Source: CAZAQS01 sp964486825
GTDB lineage: Bacteria > Chloroflexota > Anaerolineae > Anaerolineales > UBA4823
DNA: 14,740 nucleotides
Assembly: GCA_964486825.1 (NCBI GenBank)
Contig: CAZAQS010000110.1
Location: forward strand, 1-14,740
Direction: 5' to 3'
Part shown: piece by piece, positions 12,409 to 14,740 of the stretch
Layout: the number at the start of each line of letters is the position of its first letter
Numbering within the stretch: the first letter of the stretch is position 1
Notes under the pieces: model-generated
Told to the model about the DNA's origin: nothing
What the model saw: the letters and a program-made list of their open reading frames with translations, nothing else
Databases searched by the model: none
Program-made: the position numbers and the translations under genes

Positions 12409-14740
12409 ATGCAGTGGCTCTACACCCTCACCTCAATCGGCATGCTTGTCTTTATAAGCGCCATTTCTCGCGCCAGCATTGAGAAAATACAGGGACCTTC
12501 AGGAGTTACGAGGCGTGGAGCAGGGGGCAAGAAAGACAACACGCCTCAGCACAGCAGCACAGAAGTCCTGGCGGCGTTGAATTCGACGCTGCTGGAAGCT
12601 TCTGCTCCATACGAGCTACCGGGGCTGCTCCAGGCTATCCTGGAGAGGGCCGTCCAACTGCTCGATGCACAAACCGGGCGCTTGTTCCTGGCAGACCATT
12701 CCAGGCAGGAAGTGCGCTGCGCCAACATACACAACGGTCCGGGCTCGGCCGTGGGGGATATCATGAAATTTGGGGAAGGGGCAGCCGGTCGTGCGGCTGA
12801 AAATAAAGAGCCCCTGATCGTCAACCATTACCCTACTTGGAAGGGGAACGTCCGCAAGGCCGCCCACGCTCAGAAGATCACCGCCTTGATCAGTGTGCCT
12901 ATGCTCTGGCAAGGTCAGGTCATCGGTGTCATTAATGTCGCCGAGACAGGGAAAAAGCGTAAATTCACGCAGCAGGATGTCGAGCTACTAACACTATTTG
13001 CCAGCCAAAGCGCGATTCTGGTGGAGAGCGGGCGGCTACTGCAAGCTGAACGAAAACAGAGGGAAGCAGCCGAAACGCTACGGGAAGTAACCAGCGTATT
13101 GAATTCCTGCCTGGACAGGGAGCAGGTGCTCAAGCTCATCCTCGAACAGCTGGCGCGCGTCGTGCAATATGACAGCGCTTCCGTGATGTTGATCACGGGA
13201 AAAAAGCTGGAGATCGTGGCTTCGCGCGGGTTCAATATTGAAGATCGAAGGAGCCTGGCGATCGGATCGCTCAAGCACCTGCAAGAGGTAGTCCGCTTCC
13301 GGCGCCCGGGGATCATCCCGGACACATCCCTGGACCCGCGCTGGATCGAGCTTCCTCAAAGATCTACCATTCGCAGCTGGTTGGGAATCCCGCTGATTTT
13401 CCAGGAGCGAGTAATCGGGATCCTCAACCTGGATAAGGACCAGCCCGGCTATTACCAGGAACCAGACTTTGAGCTGGCAATGGCCTTTGCGAACCAGGCT
13501 GCCATCGCCATCGAGAACGCCCGGATGTACGAGGCGGAACACCAGCGGGTTTCGCTGATCGAATCGCTCCTGAAGATATCCGAAAAGATCGGCTCCACAC
13601 TGGATTTCAACCAGATCTTCGATGAGATCGTCGTGGCGGCAAAACGTCTCATCCCGGTTGACAGGGTAGCGATCTTCTTATGGGATGAAGAAAACAGCAG
13701 GTTATTACCTGCAGTCCCCGAGTTCGACAGCCCAATCCCAACCGCCCTGTCTCCTGAGCAGTACAAACTACTCAATGAGCTAAATTTTTCGGTCAGCGAA
13801 ATCCCTCTGCTGCGGCAGCTAAAAGAGAGCAGTTCGCCTATCGCCATAACGGACGCATACCGGAGCGATCTTCTTCCCAGCAGGTGGATGCGTTATTTTT
13901 CAGCCCGCTCGATCCTGGCTGCGCCATTCGATATCCAGGGACAATTCCAGGGATTGCTGTACATGGATTGCACGGAAGACCAACACCACTTTTCCAACGG
14001 GGAGATCGATCTGGCAGTGGCGTTGGCGCGCCAAACCGCGTTGGCGATCGAGCGCGCCCGGCTGTTCGAAAGCGCCCAGAGACGCGCTCGCGGGGCTGAA
14101 ACGCTACGCCAGGCAACCGCAGCAGTCACAGCTACCCTGTGCCAGGAGGAAACCATCGCTAAAATCCTGGAGCAGCTCGCTCACGTTGTCCCATATGACA
14201 GCGCCTCGATCCAGCTTCTTCAGGAAGGCTATCTCGAAATCGTAGGCGGGAGAGGCTGGAGAGATTTGAAGGCCATCCTGGGGATGCGCTTCGATATCCC
14301 AGGCGACAACCCGAACACAAGGGTGATCGAGACCCGCCAGCCGTATATCGTAAACGACACATCCTCCTGCTACCGGACCTTCAAGGATGAGAGCCATATC
14401 CAGATCCAATCCTGGTTAGGGGTGCCGTTGATCGCCCAGGAGCGAGTTATCGGCATGCTGGGGATCGATAGTTTTCAGCAAAATTACTTTACCAGCGAAC
14501 ATGCCCGCATTGCGAGCATGTTTGCAGACCAGGTCGCCATCGCGGTGGAAAACGCGCGCCTGTATGACGAGGTAGAGAAACGCGCCAACGAGCTGAGCTA
14601 CCTGTATAGCGCCGCCCAAGACCTGGGGGCCAGCCTCGAACCAAGGGTAGTCCTGGAGAAAATGGCCAAGCTTATCACCGAGGCCATCAATGGAACGAGT
14701 GGGTATATCCGCGAGATCGATGAAGAAGGGCGTTACCAGG
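12409..14740 (+). CDS. Large multi-GAF sensor protein (3' end outside window)
   Basis: The frame is open for 777 codons to the right edge. After a short hydrophobic N-terminus (about 3-20) and a basic Gly/Ser linker come GAF domains at about residues 54-208, 224-377, 384-560 and 565-720, with a fifth starting near 729. Typical GAF ends recur: W-L-G-I-P-L-I-x-Q-E-R-V-I-G, and A-I-A-I-E-N-A-R-x-Y followed by a short charged helix. The second and fourth domains are most alike (Y-D-S-A-S, S-W-L-G, Q-E-R-V-I-G), a sign of internal duplication; the third is more diverged. The output domain (histidine kinase, GGDEF or phosphatase) is beyond the window, so it is called only a sensor. ATG 12409 has AGGT seven bases upstream; an in-frame TAG at 12355 limits the 5' end. 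The first segment may be a membrane anchor. Confidence 0.88.
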   Translation, partial: MQWLYTLTSIGMLVFISAISRASIEKIQGPSGVTRRGAGGKKDNTPQHSSTEVLAALNSTLLEASAPYELPGLLQAILERAVQLLDAQTGRLFLADHSRQEVRCANIHNGPGSAVGDIMKFGEGAAGRAAENKEPLIVNHYPTWKGNVRKAAHAQKITALISVPMLWQGQVIGVINVAETGKKRKFTQQDVELLTLFASQSAILVESGRLLQAERKQREAAETLREVTSVLNSCLDREQVLKLILEQLARVVQYDSASVMLITGKKLEIVASRGFNIEDRRSLAIGSLKHLQEVVRFRRPGIIPDTSLDPRWIELPQRSTIRSWLGIPLIFQERVIGILNLDKDQPGYYQEPDFELAMAFANQAAIAIENARMYEAEHQRVSLIESLLKISEKIGSTLDFNQIFDEIVVAAKRLIPVDRVAIFLWDEENSRLLPAVPEFDSPIPTALSPEQYKLLNELNFSVSEIPLLRQLKESSSPIAITDAYRSDLLPSRWMRYFSARSILAAPFDIQGQFQGLLYMDCTEDQHHFSNGEIDLAVALARQTALAIERARLFESAQRRARGAETLRQATAAVTATLCQEETIAKILEQLAHVVPYDSASIQLLQEGYLEIVGGRGWRDLKAILGMRFDIPGDNPNTRVIETRQPYIVNDTSSCYRTFKDESHIQIQSWLGVPLIAQERVIGMLGIDSFQQNYFTSEHARIASMFADQVAIAVENARLYDEVEKRANELSYLYSAAQDLGASLEPRVVLEKMAKLITEAINGTSGYIREIDEEGRYQ

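Noticed and set aside
12546..14409. Several minus-strand open frames of 90-150 codons
   Set aside because: All are shadows of the continuous multi-GAF frame on the plus strand.
1..14740. CRISPR arrays, tRNA genes, transposase genes, attachment sites
   Set aside because: No regularly spaced repeats, cloverleaf-like sequences, transposase motifs or flanking direct repeats were noticed.

Overview
The window looks like a stretch of chromosome from a moderately GC-rich bacterium, most likely Chloroflexota (Anaerolineae-like). This is inferred from gene style only: tandem-GAF sensor proteins, a PAS-GAF-GGDEF cyclase, a receiver-DUF309 fusion, a small SpoT-like HD hydrolase and a family-5 uracil-DNA glycosylase. 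No rRNA or other marker gene is present, so the placement is tentative. I see no tRNA, CRISPR array, insertion sequence or prophage.

Layout. Positions 1-138 (+) hold the tail of an integral membrane protein resembling the dolichol/phytol-kinase family. Positions 172-490 (+) hold a decayed gene whose end is a clear LuxR/NarL-type helix-turn-helix, broken by two frameshifts. A long minus-strand block then runs from 9103 down to 562. Read in transcription order it has pyrimidine-nucleoside phosphorylase immediately followed by Tex; after the small plus-strand FmdB zinc-ribbon gene at 5436-5663 come an OsmC-like protein, an M24 'pita-bread' hydrolase, an HD alarmone-hydrolase-like protein, a pseudo-receiver/DUF309 fusion, a thymidylate-kinase-like P-loop protein with a degenerate Walker A, a probable terminator, and a five-helix membrane protein with a C-terminal type-1 copper (cupredoxin) domain.

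From 9330 rightwards the content turns to signalling. A 185-residue protein of unknown function is followed after 4 bases by a PAS-coiled coil-GAF-GGDEF diguanylate cyclase with intact GGDEF and inhibitory RxxD sites. A uracil-DNA glycosylase (udgB type, Fe-S) lies convergent to it. Divergent from that is a very large multi-GAF sensor that runs off the window's right edge, with at least four GAF domains and a fifth starting.

Most genes are housekeeping or signalling. The less ordinary points are the M24 protein that has lost three of five metal ligands, the one-base-coupled HD and receiver-DUF309 pair, the degenerate P-loop protein beside them, and the unknown two-module protein coupled to the cyclase. 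None amounts to a clearly new system; the 1501-3653 signalling-like cluster and the 9330-11580 pair are the best candidates.
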